A stretch of DNA of 64,000 nucleotides from Rufibacter roseolus (GCF_017916365.1 NZ_JAFMSU010000003.1:682001-746000); one strand, 5' to 3'. Counted from the stretch's first letter, positions 1-8,764 are shown. Notes: generated by a model not told the origin, from the letters alone. Numbers and translations: made by a program.

Positions 1-776
1 ACCTCGGCACACTCAAAGTCCACGCTCTTGAAGGAAAGCAGCTGGTTGCGGAGCACCAGGTTTCCGTTCTGCGCAATGATGATTTCTCCGTCGTAAATCA
101 TTTTACCGGCCTCGTTGCCCAGCAGGTTCACGTACAGGTAGGTGCACTCAAACTGCCGTGATGCATCCACCACCAAGTGGTAACGCACATCAGTTTTGCT
201 CATGGCAAAGTGGCTGGCGCTGGGGTTGATGATGAGTTGCACACCTTTGGGTTTGTGCCGGTACGCGGGTCGGTTCTCGTTGCGCCAGGCGTCCTCGCAA
301 ATCTCAAAGGCGAACTTGATGCCCTGATGCTCATAGATGATATCACCTATGGGATAGGTCTTGCCAAAGGCTTCAAACTCTGCTACTGTATCCGGAATCC
401 AGGAACTGAACCAGCGCGGCTCATAGTGCACGCCGTCGTTGGCCAGGAACTGCTTGGCCGTGAAACCCAGAATTTCTTTGTCCCTGATGACGCAGGCGCA
501 GTTATAAGTGGTGTTGTTCAGCCGGATAGGCAAACCCACACAGACAATCACACCCTCGCACCAATCCTTTATCTCCAGCAACCGCTCAAAGCACTCCACA
601 CTCACCCATTCGCTCAGGAAAAGATCCTCGCAGCCGTACCCGGGAATACTCATCTCAGGTAGGCAAAGGATGTCTACGTTCTGTTCTTTGGCCTGCTCAA
701 TGGCAGATTTGATGTTACGGAGGTTGTTATCCCAATCCAGGGGGGTTTGGTTGAGGGCGGCGCCGGCAAGTTTCAT
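1..776 (-). CDS. nadE: Glutamine-dependent NAD+ synthetase, N-terminal part (runs off window)
   Basis: Reverse-strand reading frame opening with ATG at 774-776 and still open at base 1, so only about the first 258 residues are present. They form the nitrilase-type glutaminase domain that makes ammonia for the C-terminal NAD synthetase domain, which must lie beyond the window edge. Visible family marks are the start MKLAGAALNQTPLDWDNN, the catalytic Glu in LCLPEMSIPGYGCEDLF (about residue 41) and the nucleophile cysteine in FAFEICEDAW. NadE converts deamido-NAD+ to NAD+ with glutamine and ATP in the cytosol. It is separated from rnc by a 430-bp gap, so it is probably transcribed alone or with genes outside the window. 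The family call is firm; the length is unknown. Confidence 0.9.
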   Translation of the reverse strand, partial: MKLAGAALNQTPLDWDNNLRNIKSAIEQAKEQNVDILCLPEMSIPGYGCEDLFLSEWVSVECFERLLEIKDWCEGVIVCVGLPIRLNNTTYNCACVIRDKEILGFTAKQFLANDGVHYEPRWFSSWIPDTVAEFEAFGKTYPIGDIIYEHQGIKFAFEICEDAWRNENRPAYRHKPKGVQLIINPSASHFAMSKTDVRYHLVVDASRQFECTYLYVNLLGNEAGKMIYDGEIIIAQNGNLVLRNQLLSFKSVDFECAE

Positions 777-946
777 AGGATGCTAGTATTTATACTTTTC
801 TAACGCAAGAACAGCCTTGCAAGTTAAAAACCGGCCGCAACAGCGCTAAAGCCTGTTGTGCCTGAGTTATACAAAACTAAGAACCATGCCCCAAGAACCA
901 AGAAACCGTGCAGAAACTAAGGCAAACGCCTCAGCTATAAAGCTGC

Positions 947-982
947 ATTCTCAAGCTGTTTTTCTGTTAATAAGCCAGAAAT
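947..982. repeat. 36-nt palindromic repeat, degenerate copy
   Basis: Carries AAGCTGTTTTTCTG on the left and AAGCCAGAAAT on the right. It is a weak copy: the right half of the centre has drifted. Confidence 0.45.
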
Positions 983-1159
983 AAAAGGGCTAATTAGGTT
1001 CGCTTTAAGAGGATTCAGGAAAGGAAATACAGGTTATTTGCACCATAAAGATTACTCTTATTTAAGCCATAAATCAATGCAACTCCAAACGGCTAAGCAG
1101 TTCAAAATGAATACCTTTCCGGAAGTCCATAATGTATAAAACAGGAAATAAAACCTGCT

Positions 1160-1195
1160 GTTTTAAGGCTGGTTTGAGAAAATAAGCCGGAATTA
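1160..1195. repeat. 36-nt palindromic repeat
   Basis: Left arm GTTTTAAGGCTGGTTT, right arm GAAAATAAGCCGGAATTA. It lies just downstream of the rnc stop codon. Confidence 0.6.
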
Positions 1196-1204
1196 GAAGT
1201 AAAT

Positions 1205-1957
1205 TCAGGAAAGGATAATGCCCGTGGATTTGAGCACTTCCATACTTTTCTCGGCGGCGGCTTGCTCCGCCTTCTTTTTGGAGAGACCACTGCCCGAGGC
1301 AATAATGTCATTGTCTACCACCACGGCGGCGGTAAACTCAGTGGTACTGCCAGACTGTTTCTGCCCCACAATCTCAAACCTGATGCTACGGTTCTGGCCC
1401 TGTGCCCACTCAATGAGTTTGCTCTTGAAATTGCTGGTAGTGGTGGTGAGCTGGTGCAGGTCAAAGTGCGGCTTCACCAGCTTCTTCAGGATGAACCTTT
1501 TGGTGTCTTCATAGCCTTTGTCCAGGTACACGGCGCCTACCAGGGCCTCCAGCGCGTTACCGTTGATGAACTTATGGCGGGTTACCCCAGAAACGTTGTC
1601 TACTTTGATGAGCGAGTGCAAACCTACCTTCACGGCCAGGTTGTTCAATGACTCGCGGTTCACCATGCGGGACCGGATCTCGGTTAAGAATCCTTCGTCT
1701 TTGTAAGGGTATTTCTTGAAAAGGTACTCGGCCACCACAGCCCCCAGAATGGCATCGCCCAAAAACTCCAGTCTTTCGTTTGTCTCCTGGTTTCCTTTTA
1801 GGTTCTGGCGCACGAAAGACGTGTGCGTGAACGCTAACTGGTACAAGTGCAGGTTATCTGGGGCCATACCCGTAATGTGGGTAATGGCGTTCACAAAAGC
1901 CTTGTCCTTGTAAAAGAATTTATGGATTGCGCGAAAGACCGGTCTAATCGGGCTCAA
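1205..1957 (-). CDS. rnc: Ribonuclease III
   Basis: A 250-aa double-strand RNA endonuclease for rRNA and mRNA processing. The signature NERLEFLGDAIL sits at residues 60-71, a second acidic cluster NALEALVGAVYLDKG at 134-148, and a double-stranded-RNA-binding domain at about 175-245 ending in LSKKKAEQAAAEKSMEVL. The start is a TTG (reverse complement of 1955-1957), two bases after the fabF stop. The next in-frame Met (residue 31) would cut into the domain, so TTG is preferred. In the second cluster the position equivalent to E. coli Asp114 reads Asn (N134), while the following Glu (E137) is kept. The gene is third in an acpP-fabF-rnc unit, an order common in Bacteroidota. Confidence 0.93.
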   Translation of the reverse strand: MSPIRPVFRAIHKFFYKDKAFVNAITHITGMAPDNLHLYQLAFTHTSFVRQNLKGNQETNERLEFLGDAILGAVVAEYLFKKYPYKDEGFLTEIRSRMVNRESLNNLAVKVGLHSLIKVDNVSGVTRHKFINGNALEALVGAVYLDKGYEDTKRFILKKLVKPHFDLHQLTTTTSNFKSKLIEWAQGQNRSIRFEIVGQKQSGSTTEFTAAVVVDNDIIASGSGLSKKKAEQAAAEKSMEVLKSTGIILS

Positions 1958-1959
1958 TG

Positions 1960-3213
1960 CTATTCGGTGAATTTCTTGAAAATCACAGAGGTGTTATGTC
2001 CGCCAAATCCGAAGGTATTGCTGAGGGCAATGTTTACTTCGCGCTCTTGAGCTTTGTTGAAAGTAAAGTTCAGCTTAGGGTTGAATTGCTCATCATCCGT
2101 GATGTGGTTGATGGTAGGCGGAACAATACCGTTTTGGATAGCCAGAATAGAAGCAACCGCCTCAATAGCACCGGCAGCACCCAATAAGTGACCGGTCATG
2201 GATTTGGTGGAGCTGATATTCAGGTTATAGGCGTGGTCACCGAATACGTGCTCAATGGCTTTGGCCTCTCCTACGTCGCCGAGCGGCGTAGAGGTACCGT
2301 GCACGTTGATGTAGTCTACCTGCTCAGGAGAGATTCCGGCATCGCGGAGGGCGTTCTGCATTACGTTGCGGGCGCCTAAACCGTCTGGGTGTGGAGCCGT
2401 GATGTGGTAGGCATCGGCAGACATTCCGCCGCCAATGATTTCGGCGTAGATTTTAGCGCCTCTGGCTTTGGCGTGCTCGTATTCTTCCAGCACAATAGCC
2501 GCAGCACCTTCGCCCAATACAAAGCCATCGCGGTCTTTGTCAAACGGACGGGAAGCAGTCTCTGGGGAATCATTACGCTCAGAAAGGGCTTTCAAAGCGT
2601 TGAAACCACCAACACCGGCTTCGGTAACGGCTGCTTCAGAACCACCGCTCAACACAATATCAGCCATTCCCAACCGGATATAGTTGAAAGAGTCAATAAG
2701 GGCGTTGGTAGCAGAAGCACAAGCCGATACAGTCACAAAGTTAGGACCTCTGAAGCCGTATTTGATGGAGATATGACCGGCGCTGATGTCGGCGATCATT
2801 TTTGGGATAAAGAAAGGATTGAATCGTGGTGTTCCGTCACCGTTAGCAAAGTTCACACACTCTTCCTGGAAGGTACGCAAACCACCAATGCCGGAGCCCC
2901 AGATCACCCCAATACGGTCTTTGTCCAAAGACTCGTCTTGCAGGTTAGCATCCTGTACCGCCTGATCGGCGACAATTACCGCAAATTGGGTAAAGAGGTC
3001 CATCTTACGGGCCTCTTTACGCTCAAAATATTGCTCAGGATCGTACCCTTTTACTTCGCAGGCAAATTGGGTTTTAAATTTTGACGCATCAAAGCGGGTG
3101 ATGGGCGCTGCCCCACTCACCCCATTCACGAGGCCGTTCCAGTATTCAGAGACGGTATTCCCCAGAGGGGTAAGCGCACCAAGGCCAGTTACGACAACTC
3201 TCTTAAGCTCCAT
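1960..3213 (-). CDS. fabF: Beta-ketoacyl-ACP synthase II
   Basis: 417 aa, usual length. It is a condensing enzyme that elongates acyl-ACP with malonyl-ACP in fatty-acid synthesis. The Cys-His-His catalytic triad is visible: C165 in TVSACASATN, H305 in NVHGTSTPLGD and H342 in TKSMTGHLLGAAGA. It starts with ATG at 3211-3213, 76 bp downstream of acpP, and its stop lies two bases before the rnc start, so the three genes are probably cotranscribed. Its substrate carrier is encoded directly upstream. Confidence 0.97.
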   Translation of the reverse strand: MELKRVVVTGLGALTPLGNTVSEYWNGLVNGVSGAAPITRFDASKFKTQFACEVKGYDPEQYFERKEARKMDLFTQFAVIVADQAVQDANLQDESLDKDRIGVIWGSGIGGLRTFQEECVNFANGDGTPRFNPFFIPKMIADISAGHISIKYGFRGPNFVTVSACASATNALIDSFNYIRLGMADIVLSGGSEAAVTEAGVGGFNALKALSERNDSPETASRPFDKDRDGFVLGEGAAAIVLEEYEHAKARGAKIYAEIIGGGMSADAYHITAPHPDGLGARNVMQNALRDAGISPEQVDYINVHGTSTPLGDVGEAKAIEHVFGDHAYNLNISSTKSMTGHLLGAAGAIEAVASILAIQNGIVPPTINHITDDEQFNPKLNFTFNKAQEREVNIALSNTFGFGGHNTSVIFKKFTE

Positions 3214-3289
3214 ACGCTGCTAGTAGAGGGAAAGAACCTATATTAATTAGGTAAATTTGGATCGATAAAAGGAAAAAAGAGGAAGGAGA

Positions 3290-3526
3290 TTACTTTGCGT
3301 GCTCTTCCAGGTAGCTGATCGCTTGGCCTACCGTTGCAATGTTCTCAGCTTGATCATCTGGAATAGACACATTGAATTCTTTTTCAAATTCCATGATCAA
3401 TTCTACAGTATCAAGAGAGTCGGCACCCAGGTCGTTTGTAAAGCTAGCCTCAGGCGTTACCTCAGATTCTTCAACGCCTAATTTGTCAATAATGATAGCT
3501 CTTACTTTTTCTGCGATTTCTGACAT
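3290..3526 (-). CDS. acpP: Acyl carrier protein
   Basis: 78-aa acidic carrier protein. The phosphopantetheine attachment serine is S37 in the motif [16 protein letters not shown]. It carries growing acyl chains for FabF, encoded immediately downstream, and for lipid A and phospholipid synthesis. Length and sequence are typical. It heads the acpP-fabF-rnc unit and is transcribed divergently from the IPExxxVDY-pyk unit across an AT-rich spacer of about 180 bp. Confidence 0.97.
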   Translation of the reverse strand: MSEIAEKVRAIIIDKLGVEESEVTPEASFTNDLGADSLDTVELIMEFEKEFNVSIPDDQAENIATVGQAISYLEEHAK

Positions 3527-3562
3527 TTTTTTAGAAGTTTTTTAAAACACAGTGCAAAGAAA

Positions 3563-3570
3563 TAGATTTG
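3563..3570 (+). promoter_or_regulatory. Possible -7 box for IPExxxVDY-pyk
   Basis: TAGATTTG fits the Bacteroidota TAnnTTTG -7 consensus on the plus strand, 134 bp before the start at 3704. No clear TTTG -33 box is seen, so this is tentative. Confidence 0.3.
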
Positions 3571-3703
3571 GAAACACAATGCCAAACAAATTACGAGAGA
3601 TTGTTTTATTGTGATACTTTTCTGAGAAGTTCACTTGAGTTTCCATTTGACTTCTTTAAATTGCCAACCCAACCTAAAGTACAACCAGCGCACCGCAACT
3701 CAC

Positions 3704-4129
3704 ATGAAATCTTTCCGTCTAGACGTTGAATACGATTTTGATTTCGACTTATATGGAGTTGTCTCATCCAGCAAGGAGCACACCCTTGCCTGGGCGCTGA
3801 ACAAGTACTTTAAAATTCGGCTGGTGAAACAGACCGACCTATGCATTGACTTCCTCAACAAGGGTCGGTTAATCATCTCCAACTACCTGCACCGCGCAGA
3901 GCACGGCACACTGCGTTTGTTCCGCAACCGGTCTGTAGGAACCAGCACTTTGGCGGCGCCTTTCCTGGTGCCGGATATCAAAGAATATGATTATGTAATA
4001 CAGGTGTCTGGCGGACTCAGCCAGCTTCAGCAAGAGATCCTGCAGACCCTTAATGCCGTACCGCTGGTGCAGTACGTGCGTTCCTTTGACCCACATTGTT
4101 TACGTTATAAAGAAAACCTGCTTTTTTAG
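3704..4129 (+). CDS. IPExxxVDY family protein
   Basis: 141 aa from the ATG at 3704. The open frame extends upstream to 3635, but the extension is low quality and the family normally begins near MKSFRLDVEYDFDFDLYG. The protein belongs to a small Bacteroidota-specific family named for a C-terminal IPExxxVDY motif, here drifted to VPDIKEYDYVIQV at about residues 90-102. Its biochemical role is not established. It sits three bases upstream of pyk and is probably cotranscribed with it, an arrangement conserved in the phylum. No signal peptide or membrane segment is present, so it is likely cytosolic. Confidence 0.85.
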   Translation: MKSFRLDVEYDFDFDLYGVVSSSKEHTLAWALNKYFKIRLVKQTDLCIDFLNKGRLIISNYLHRAEHGTLRLFRNRSVGTSTLAAPFLVPDIKEYDYVIQVSGGLSQLQQEILQTLNAVPLVQYVRSFDPHCLRYKENLLF

Positions 4130-4132
4130 CGC

Positions 4133-5563
4133 ATGGCTATTCCCTTCAACAACACCAAGATTATTGCAACCGTTGGCCCCGCCAGCAACACCCCTGAGCG
4201 CCTTCGCGCCCTGATTCAGGAAGGGGTAGATGTTTTCCGTCTTAATTTCTCTCACGGCGCTCACCACGAACACCTGAAGGTGATTGAACACGTACGCGCC
4301 ATCAACGCTGCCGAAGGCTTCAATATATGCTTACTGCAAGATTTGCAGGGCCCCAAAATCAGGATCAATGATGTGCAGGACGGCGCCATAGAGATTGTGG
4401 AAGGCCAGCAACTGACTTTTGTCTATGACAAATCCATGGGTAACTCCCAGAAGTTGTCGCACAGCTACGCCCGCCTGGCCCAGGACGTGCGTCCCGGTGA
4501 TGCCATCCTGATTGACGACGGTAAACTGGAGGTGCGCGTTCTGAGCACTGATGGCGTGAACGAGGTGATCACCGAAGTGGTGTACGGCGGCGTGGTGAAA
4601 CCCCGCAAAGGCATGAACCTGCCAGACACCGTGGTAACCGCTCCTTCCCTAACCGAGAAAGACCTTCAGGACCTGCACTTCGGGCTAGACAATGATGTGG
4701 AGTGGGTAGCGCTTTCCTTTGTAAGAAAGGTAGAAGACATCCATGAGATCAAAAGTATCATCGCGGAGCGTGGCAAAGACGCCAAGGTGGTAGCCAAGAT
4801 TGAAAAGCCAGAGGCCATCCGCAACATTGACTCTATCATTGAGGCTACCGATGCCATCATGGTAGCCCGCGGAGACTTAGGGGTGGAAGTAGGTATGGAA
4901 GGCGTGCCTATGCTGCAGAAAATGATTGTGGAGAAATGCAACAAGCTGGGCAAACCTGTGATTGTAGCTACCCAGATGATGGAAAGCATGATCACCAACC
5001 CACGCCCTACCCGTGCAGAAACCAACGACGTAGCCAATGCGGTAATGGACGGCGCCGATACCTTGATGCTGAGCGCAGAGACTGCCGCCGGTGCGTATCC
5101 ATTGGAAACCATCCGGAGCATGAACCGCACCATCAAGTCTGTAGAATCCCAGGCTGCTGTGTATCACCGCAACTTTGTATTCAACAAACAATCACCTACG
5201 TTCTACAATGACACCGTAGTGGCAAGTGCCGTAACCCTGGCCCGTGACACAGACGCCCGTGCGCTTATCTGCCTTACCAAGTCTGGGTACACCGCCATTC
5301 AATTGGCCAAGCACCGCCCCAAAGCCAACATTTTCGTCTTCACTGACAACCGCGTGCTCCTGAACACCTTAAACCTGGTTTGGGGCATCAGAGGTTATTA
5401 CTATGACCGATTCGTGTCTACTGACGAAACCATTGCTGACCTCAAGGAAATCCTGGTGAAAGAAGGCCATTTAGAGACCGGCGACATCTTCATCAATATC
5501 GGTTCTATGCCGGTAATGGAGAAGAAGCGCGCCAACATGATCAAGTTGAGCGTGGTTCACTAA
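4133..5563 (+). CDS. pyk: Pyruvate kinase
   Basis: 476 aa, normal length. It transfers phosphate from phosphoenolpyruvate to ADP, the last step of glycolysis. Family marks are the N-terminal TKIIATVGPAS, the substrate motif LQDLQGPKIRI (68-78), the active-site lysine in VAKIEKPEAIRNI (K222) and the Mg2+-binding IMVARGDLGVEV (242-253). The C-terminal regulatory domain is present. The start ATG is three bases after the IPExxxVDY stop. A very long perfect hairpin follows at 5587-5660. Confidence 0.97.
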   Translation: MAIPFNNTKIIATVGPASNTPERLRALIQEGVDVFRLNFSHGAHHEHLKVIEHVRAINAAEGFNICLLQDLQGPKIRINDVQDGAIEIVEGQQLTFVYDKSMGNSQKLSHSYARLAQDVRPGDAILIDDGKLEVRVLSTDGVNEVITEVVYGGVVKPRKGMNLPDTVVTAPSLTEKDLQDLHFGLDNDVEWVALSFVRKVEDIHEIKSIIAERGKDAKVVAKIEKPEAIRNIDSIIEATDAIMVARGDLGVEVGMEGVPMLQKMIVEKCNKLGKPVIVATQMMESMITNPRPTRAETNDVANAVMDGADTLMLSAETAAGAYPLETIRSMNRTIKSVESQAAVYHRNFVFNKQSPTFYNDTVVASAVTLARDTDARALICLTKSGYTAIQLAKHRPKANIFVFTDNRVLLNTLNLVWGIRGYYYDRFVSTDETIADLKEILVKEGHLETGDIFINIGSMPVMEKKRANMIKLSVVH

Positions 5564-5586
5564 GAGCTCCAGAAGCTGGAGGTAAT

Positions 5587-5660
5587 AGCCAGACCCATAT
5601 AAAAGAAGAAGGCCAGTCTCATCACAGAGACTGGCCTTCTTCTTTTATATGGGTCTGGCT
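5587..5660 (+). terminator. Very long perfect hairpin after pyk
   Basis: Two perfectly complementary 34-base arms (5587-5620 and 5627-5660) around a 6-base loop ATCACA. It contains the terminator-like core AAGAAGAAGGCC / GGCCTTCTTCTT. It probably ends pyk transcription, but the stem is far longer than ordinary terminators. Confidence 0.8.
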
Positions 5661-5730
5661 TAGACAAATCAGGAACAGCAGCGTCAATTCAAATCCAATA
5701 TTCCACTTCTATCGGATCTAAAGAGAAGTT

Positions 5731-5766
5731 GTTTTAGAGCTGTTTTCAACCAAAGGGGCTTAAAAC
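5731..5766. repeat. 36-nt palindromic repeat
   Basis: Ends GTTTTAGAGCTGTTTTC and GGGGCTTAAAAC. It lies between the pyk and rpsT terminators. Confidence 0.6.
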
Positions 5767-5784
5767 AGAAAGCTACTACAATAC

Positions 5785-5813
5785 AAAAAGCCTTGCGGCT
5801 GGCAAGGCTTTTT
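5785..5813 (-). terminator. rpsT terminator
   Basis: 12-bp stem AAAAAGCCTTGC / GCAAGGCTTTTT with a GGCTG loop, downstream of the minus-strand rpsT. On the minus strand it ends in a T run. Confidence 0.8.
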
Positions 5814-5848
5814 GGTAATACCCAAGAAAGTAAATACTACCTAATAGA

Positions 5849-6106
5849 CTAGGCAGCTAAGTTATTCACGAAACGAGCCAATTTAGATTTGTTGTTGGCT
5901 GCTTTGTTTTTGTGGATCACGTTCTTCTTGGCCAACTTGTCCAGCATACCAGATACCGTCTTGAACAGCTCTTGCGCCTCGGCTTTGTCGGTTGTGGTTC
6001 TTAAACGCTTTACAAAGGTACGGGTCGTTTTCGCCTGATAGCGATTCAGCAAGCGTTTCGCGTTGTTAGATCTGATTCTTTTTAATGCTGACTTATGGTT
6101 AGCCAT
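5849..6106 (-). CDS. rpsT: 30S ribosomal protein S20
   Basis: 85 aa, very basic. It starts [18 protein letters not shown], which is diagnostic for bacterial S20, and contains the alanine- and lysine-rich helix [23 protein letters not shown]. It binds 16S rRNA in small-subunit assembly. It is a single-gene unit with its own terminator, facing the 3' end of pyk. Complete and unremarkable. Confidence 0.97.
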   Translation of the reverse strand: MANHKSALKRIRSNNAKRLLNRYQAKTTRTFVKRLRTTTDKAEAQELFKTVSGMLDKLAKKNVIHKNKAANNKSKLARFVNNLAA

Positions 6107-6605
6107 GGTTGTGAATATAGATAAATGCTTTTGACTCTGATTCTAAATGAGTTTGCAAAACTACAAGCTTGCCAGATAAATTCCAAGAAACTTGCCCAAA
6201 TTTAATCGGGTTTCTGCTTTTGCTCTTTCCTGCAAGGGAAGGAGAAGCGAAAGAGTTCCCGGCCAGGGCTCTTTTGCAATGCAAAGGTAACATTTCTCTA
6301 TTCCCAATTCCAGCTTTAAAGCAAAAGTTTTCCCCAGAGCCACATGTCCGCTTCAGTATCTCCTTCTCTGGTTTACATTGCAATAAAGGTGATGTCTCCC
6401 CAACAGCCCTACCTCCTACCCTTTCTCTTCCATAGGTGAAGCAGTCGTTAACACATATCGGCAGGCTCTCTTGCTATTTTAGCCAAGGTTTCTGACCAGA
6501 GAAATAGTATCCTTTTGGAAACCAGAAAGCTAACCGCGGTGTTTTACGGTTGATTTCGTAATTTTACGCCAGAAACAGATTTCACCTTTTAAATCAACCA
6601 TATCC
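6107..6605. other. Intergenic gap between rpsT and bacilliredoxin
   Basis: About 500 bp between divergent genes. An open frame of 88 codons (6169-6435) shows no protein-like composition and was not called. No tRNA or repeat was recognised. The stretch should hold the promoters of both flanking genes. TAATTTTA at 6559-6566 is one mismatch from a -7 box for the plus-strand gene. Confidence 0.5.
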
Positions 6606-7028
6606 ATGGCAATGTATCCTGAATATATGGTCGCTCCTATCCGGGAAGACCTTACCTCCGTTGGCTTCGAGCAATTGATGACGCCCGAAGAAGTGGAGTC
6701 TGTATTGAGCCAGAAAGAAGGCACCGTGTTGGTAGCCGTTAACTCTGTGTGCGGTTGCGCCGCCGCTAAAGCCCGTCCGGCCCTGAAAATGGCTGTGGCC
6801 AGCAGCGAGCAGAAACCAGCTAAACTGGTAACCGTGTTTGCCGGTATGGAAACCGAAGCCGTAGCCAAAGTACGTGAGTACATGCTGCCATATCCTCCTT
6901 CTTCCCCGTCTATTGCTCTTTTCAAAGACGGCGAACTGGTGCACGTGATTGAGCGTCACCATATTGAAGGCAATGACCTAACCCGCATTGTAGACAACCT
7001 GCAAGGCGCCTTTGAAGAATACTGCTAA
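6606..7028 (+). CDS. Bacilliredoxin of the BrxA/BrxB (YphP/YqiW) family
   Basis: 140 aa, thioredoxin-like fold. The redox motif is C49-G50-C51 in VNSVCGCAAAKARPAL, the hallmark of bacilliredoxins, and a further Cys is the last residue. In Bacillus these proteins remove bacillithiol from mixed disulfides on oxidised proteins. Many Bacteroidota make bacillithiol rather than glutathione, so the same role is likely here (inference). The gene is monocistronic with a strong terminator at 7048-7094. Confidence 0.92.
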   Translation: MAMYPEYMVAPIREDLTSVGFEQLMTPEEVESVLSQKEGTVLVAVNSVCGCAAAKARPALKMAVASSEQKPAKLVTVFAGMETEAVAKVREYMLPYPPSSPSIALFKDGELVHVIERHHIEGNDLTRIVDNLQGAFEEYC

Positions 7029-7047
7029 TCTGCGGTAGTCTTTAAGC

Positions 7048-7094
7048 TAAAAACAGAAGAGCCTGACTTTATTAGTCAGGCTCTTCTGTTTTTA
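7048..7094 (+). terminator. Terminator after the bacilliredoxin gene
   Basis: Perfect 21-bp stem TAAAAACAGAAGAGCCTGACT and its complement around loop TTATT, with T runs on both strands. Confidence 0.85.
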
Positions 7095-7127
7095 GGATGT
7101 TTCCAGAAAATCAGGCAGTAAATGCAA

Positions 7128-7160
7128 AGACCTGTGAGGTTTTCAAAACCTCACAGGTCT
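7128..7160. repeat. Palindromic repeat, ACCTGTGAGG type
   Basis: 16-bp arms AGACCTGTGAGGTTTT and its complement with a single central C. The same palindrome recurs in the composite element at 26.53 kb. Downstream bases 7255-7296 contain fragments (GGAAAGGCTTTGG, CGCTCGCAGGTCCTCCGGACG) that match modules of the composite repeat at 59.1 kb. Confidence 0.75.
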
Positions 7161-7335
7161 TATAGTCCACCTATTGTGGTGAAATTGTTGTGCGAAGAGT
7201 TAGCTTTAGCGCTCTCCGCACCAAGGGACAGCCAATCTCCTGATTGGCGTAACGGAAAGGCTTTGGCAATGACGCTCGCAGGTCCTCCGGACGCTACGAG
7301 GTCCTATGAGCCTCTCGGTTTTTGCCTGATACAGC

Positions 7336-8619
7336 TTACAACACCTTGAACCGCTCAAAGGCCAGCCGCTCCAGTTCCTCCTGGTGGTTGGGATGCGCGA
7401 TCCTGATGAGCTCTTTGGCGCGCTGCCGGAGGTTCTTGCCGTACAGATCCGCGATGCCATACTCCGTCACGATGTAGCGCACATGGGCGCGGGTGGTAGT
7501 GACACTGGCTCCGGCTTTCAGCACGTTCACGATCTTGGACTCGCCTTTGTTCGTGATGGACGGCAGCGCGATGATGGGTTTGCCGCCTTCAGACAGTGCC
7601 GCGCCACGCATAAAGTCCATCTGCCCGCCCACGCCCGAGAACTGGTACATGCCTATGCTATCGGCGCAGACCTGGCCGGTGAGGTCTACCTCAATGGCGC
7701 TGTTGATGGCGGTCACTTTGGGGTTCTGCCGGATGATGGCTGTATCATTGGTGAACACAGTCTCTTTCATCACCACCGATGGGTTATCGTGCAGGAAATC
7801 AAAGACCTTCTTGGAGCCGTTCACAAAACAAGACACGATCTTGTGCTTCAGGACTCTCTTCCGGGCCCCGGTAATCACCCCCTGCTCCACCAGAGGGATA
7901 ATACCGTCTGAGAACATCTCGGTATGGATGCCCAGGTCCTTGTGGTTGCCCAACTGCTGCAATACCGCATCGGGGATGCCGCCGATGCCCATCTGCAGCG
8001 TAGCGCCGTCTTCCACTAGTTCCGCCACCAGTTTGCCTATCTGCGTTTCCACTGTGCCGCAGGCTTTCCCGGTGTGCTCCGGCAGGGCCTCGTCTGACCA
8101 CACCTTGGCGTGGAACTTACTGATGTGCACAATGCCATCTCCGTGCGACCGCGGTACCCTGGGGTTCACCTCCGCAATTAAGGTTTTAGCCGTTTCCACC
8201 GCTGACAGCGCCACGTCTACCGAGGAGCCCAGCGTACAGTAGCCATGCGCATCCGGCGGGGACACCTGCACCAAGGCTACGTCCAGGGGCAGGATGTTTC
8301 GGCGGAATAAAAGCGAAATTTCACTCAGGAAAATAGGGATGTAATCGGCGGTGCCTTCATTGAGGGCCTGCCTGATATTGCCGCCCACAAAGCAGGCATT
8401 GGTCTTGAAACTTCCCGCGTGCTCAGGGTACGTGTAAGGCGCAGGACCCTCGGTGTGCATGTGGATGAACTCTACGTCGCGGAGCTCAGGCCCGCGGGCA
8501 GAGACGGCATTCACCAGCCGCAGCGGCGTCATGGCGGCCCCGTGCACAAAAACACGGTCTCCGGATTTAATCAGTTTAACGGCTTCCTCGGCGGTGGTGT
8601 AGTCAGGTTGGAGAGACAT
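7336..8619 (-). CDS. Acetyl-CoA hydrolase/transferase family protein
   Basis: 427 aa from the ATG at 8617-8619. The frame is open further upstream to a TTG at 8667, but without similarity to the family. It is a class I CoA-transferase fold with two domains. The catalytic glutamate that forms the glutamyl-CoA thioester is E234 in LGIHTEMFSDGII, and the GxGxP loop MGIGGIPDAV lies at 210-219. It most resembles 4-hydroxybutyrate or acetate:CoA transferases and acetyl-CoA hydrolases (Cat1/Ach1 group). The true acyl donor and acceptor cannot be told from sequence. It has no metabolic partner gene next to it and is followed by a repeat-containing spacer. Confidence 0.88.
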   Translation of the reverse strand: MSLQPDYTTAEEAVKLIKSGDRVFVHGAAMTPLRLVNAVSARGPELRDVEFIHMHTEGPAPYTYPEHAGSFKTNACFVGGNIRQALNEGTADYIPIFLSEISLLFRRNILPLDVALVQVSPPDAHGYCTLGSSVDVALSAVETAKTLIAEVNPRVPRSHGDGIVHISKFHAKVWSDEALPEHTGKACGTVETQIGKLVAELVEDGATLQMGIGGIPDAVLQQLGNHKDLGIHTEMFSDGIIPLVEQGVITGARKRVLKHKIVSCFVNGSKKVFDFLHDNPSVVMKETVFTNDTAIIRQNPKVTAINSAIEVDLTGQVCADSIGMYQFSGVGGQMDFMRGAALSEGGKPIIALPSITNKGESKIVNVLKAGASVTTTRAHVRYIVTEYGIADLYGKNLRQRAKELIRIAHPNHQEELERLAFERFKVL

Positions 8620-8692
8620 GAGATGTTTACAGGTTGATGCTTCAGGTTCTACGTAAATCTGCCGCAAAGATCAACTCTGTCTTTCATCACAA

Positions 8693-8732
8693 AAATGACA
8701 AAGGCCAGCACTTTGGCTGGCCTTTGTCATTT
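8693..8732. terminator. Hairpin between CoA-transferase and purD
   Basis: Perfect 17-bp stem AAATGACAAAGGCCAGC / GCTGGCCTTTGTCATTT with loop ACTTTG. It lies upstream of the CoA-transferase start and downstream of purD, on the minus strand, so it is not directly at a gene end. Confidence 0.6.
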
Positions 8733-8764
8733 CAAACCCGTTTTCTGTAAAACAGGCTTGAAAT
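8729..8764. repeat. 36-nt palindromic repeat
   Basis: Contains CCGTTTTCTGTAAAACAGG. It abuts the hairpin at 8693-8732. Confidence 0.65.

Larger units (their letters stand above)
777..1204. other. Intergenic gap between nadE and rnc
   Basis: No convincing gene. It lies upstream of nadE and downstream of rnc, both minus strand. It carries two copies (947-982 and 1160-1195) of the 36-nt palindromic repeat described below. The rest is AT-rich sequence without a recognisable RNA gene. Confidence 0.6.

Noticed and set aside
6169-6435. 88-codon open frame between rpsT and the bacilliredoxin gene
   Set aside because: No start context, domain or plausible composition.
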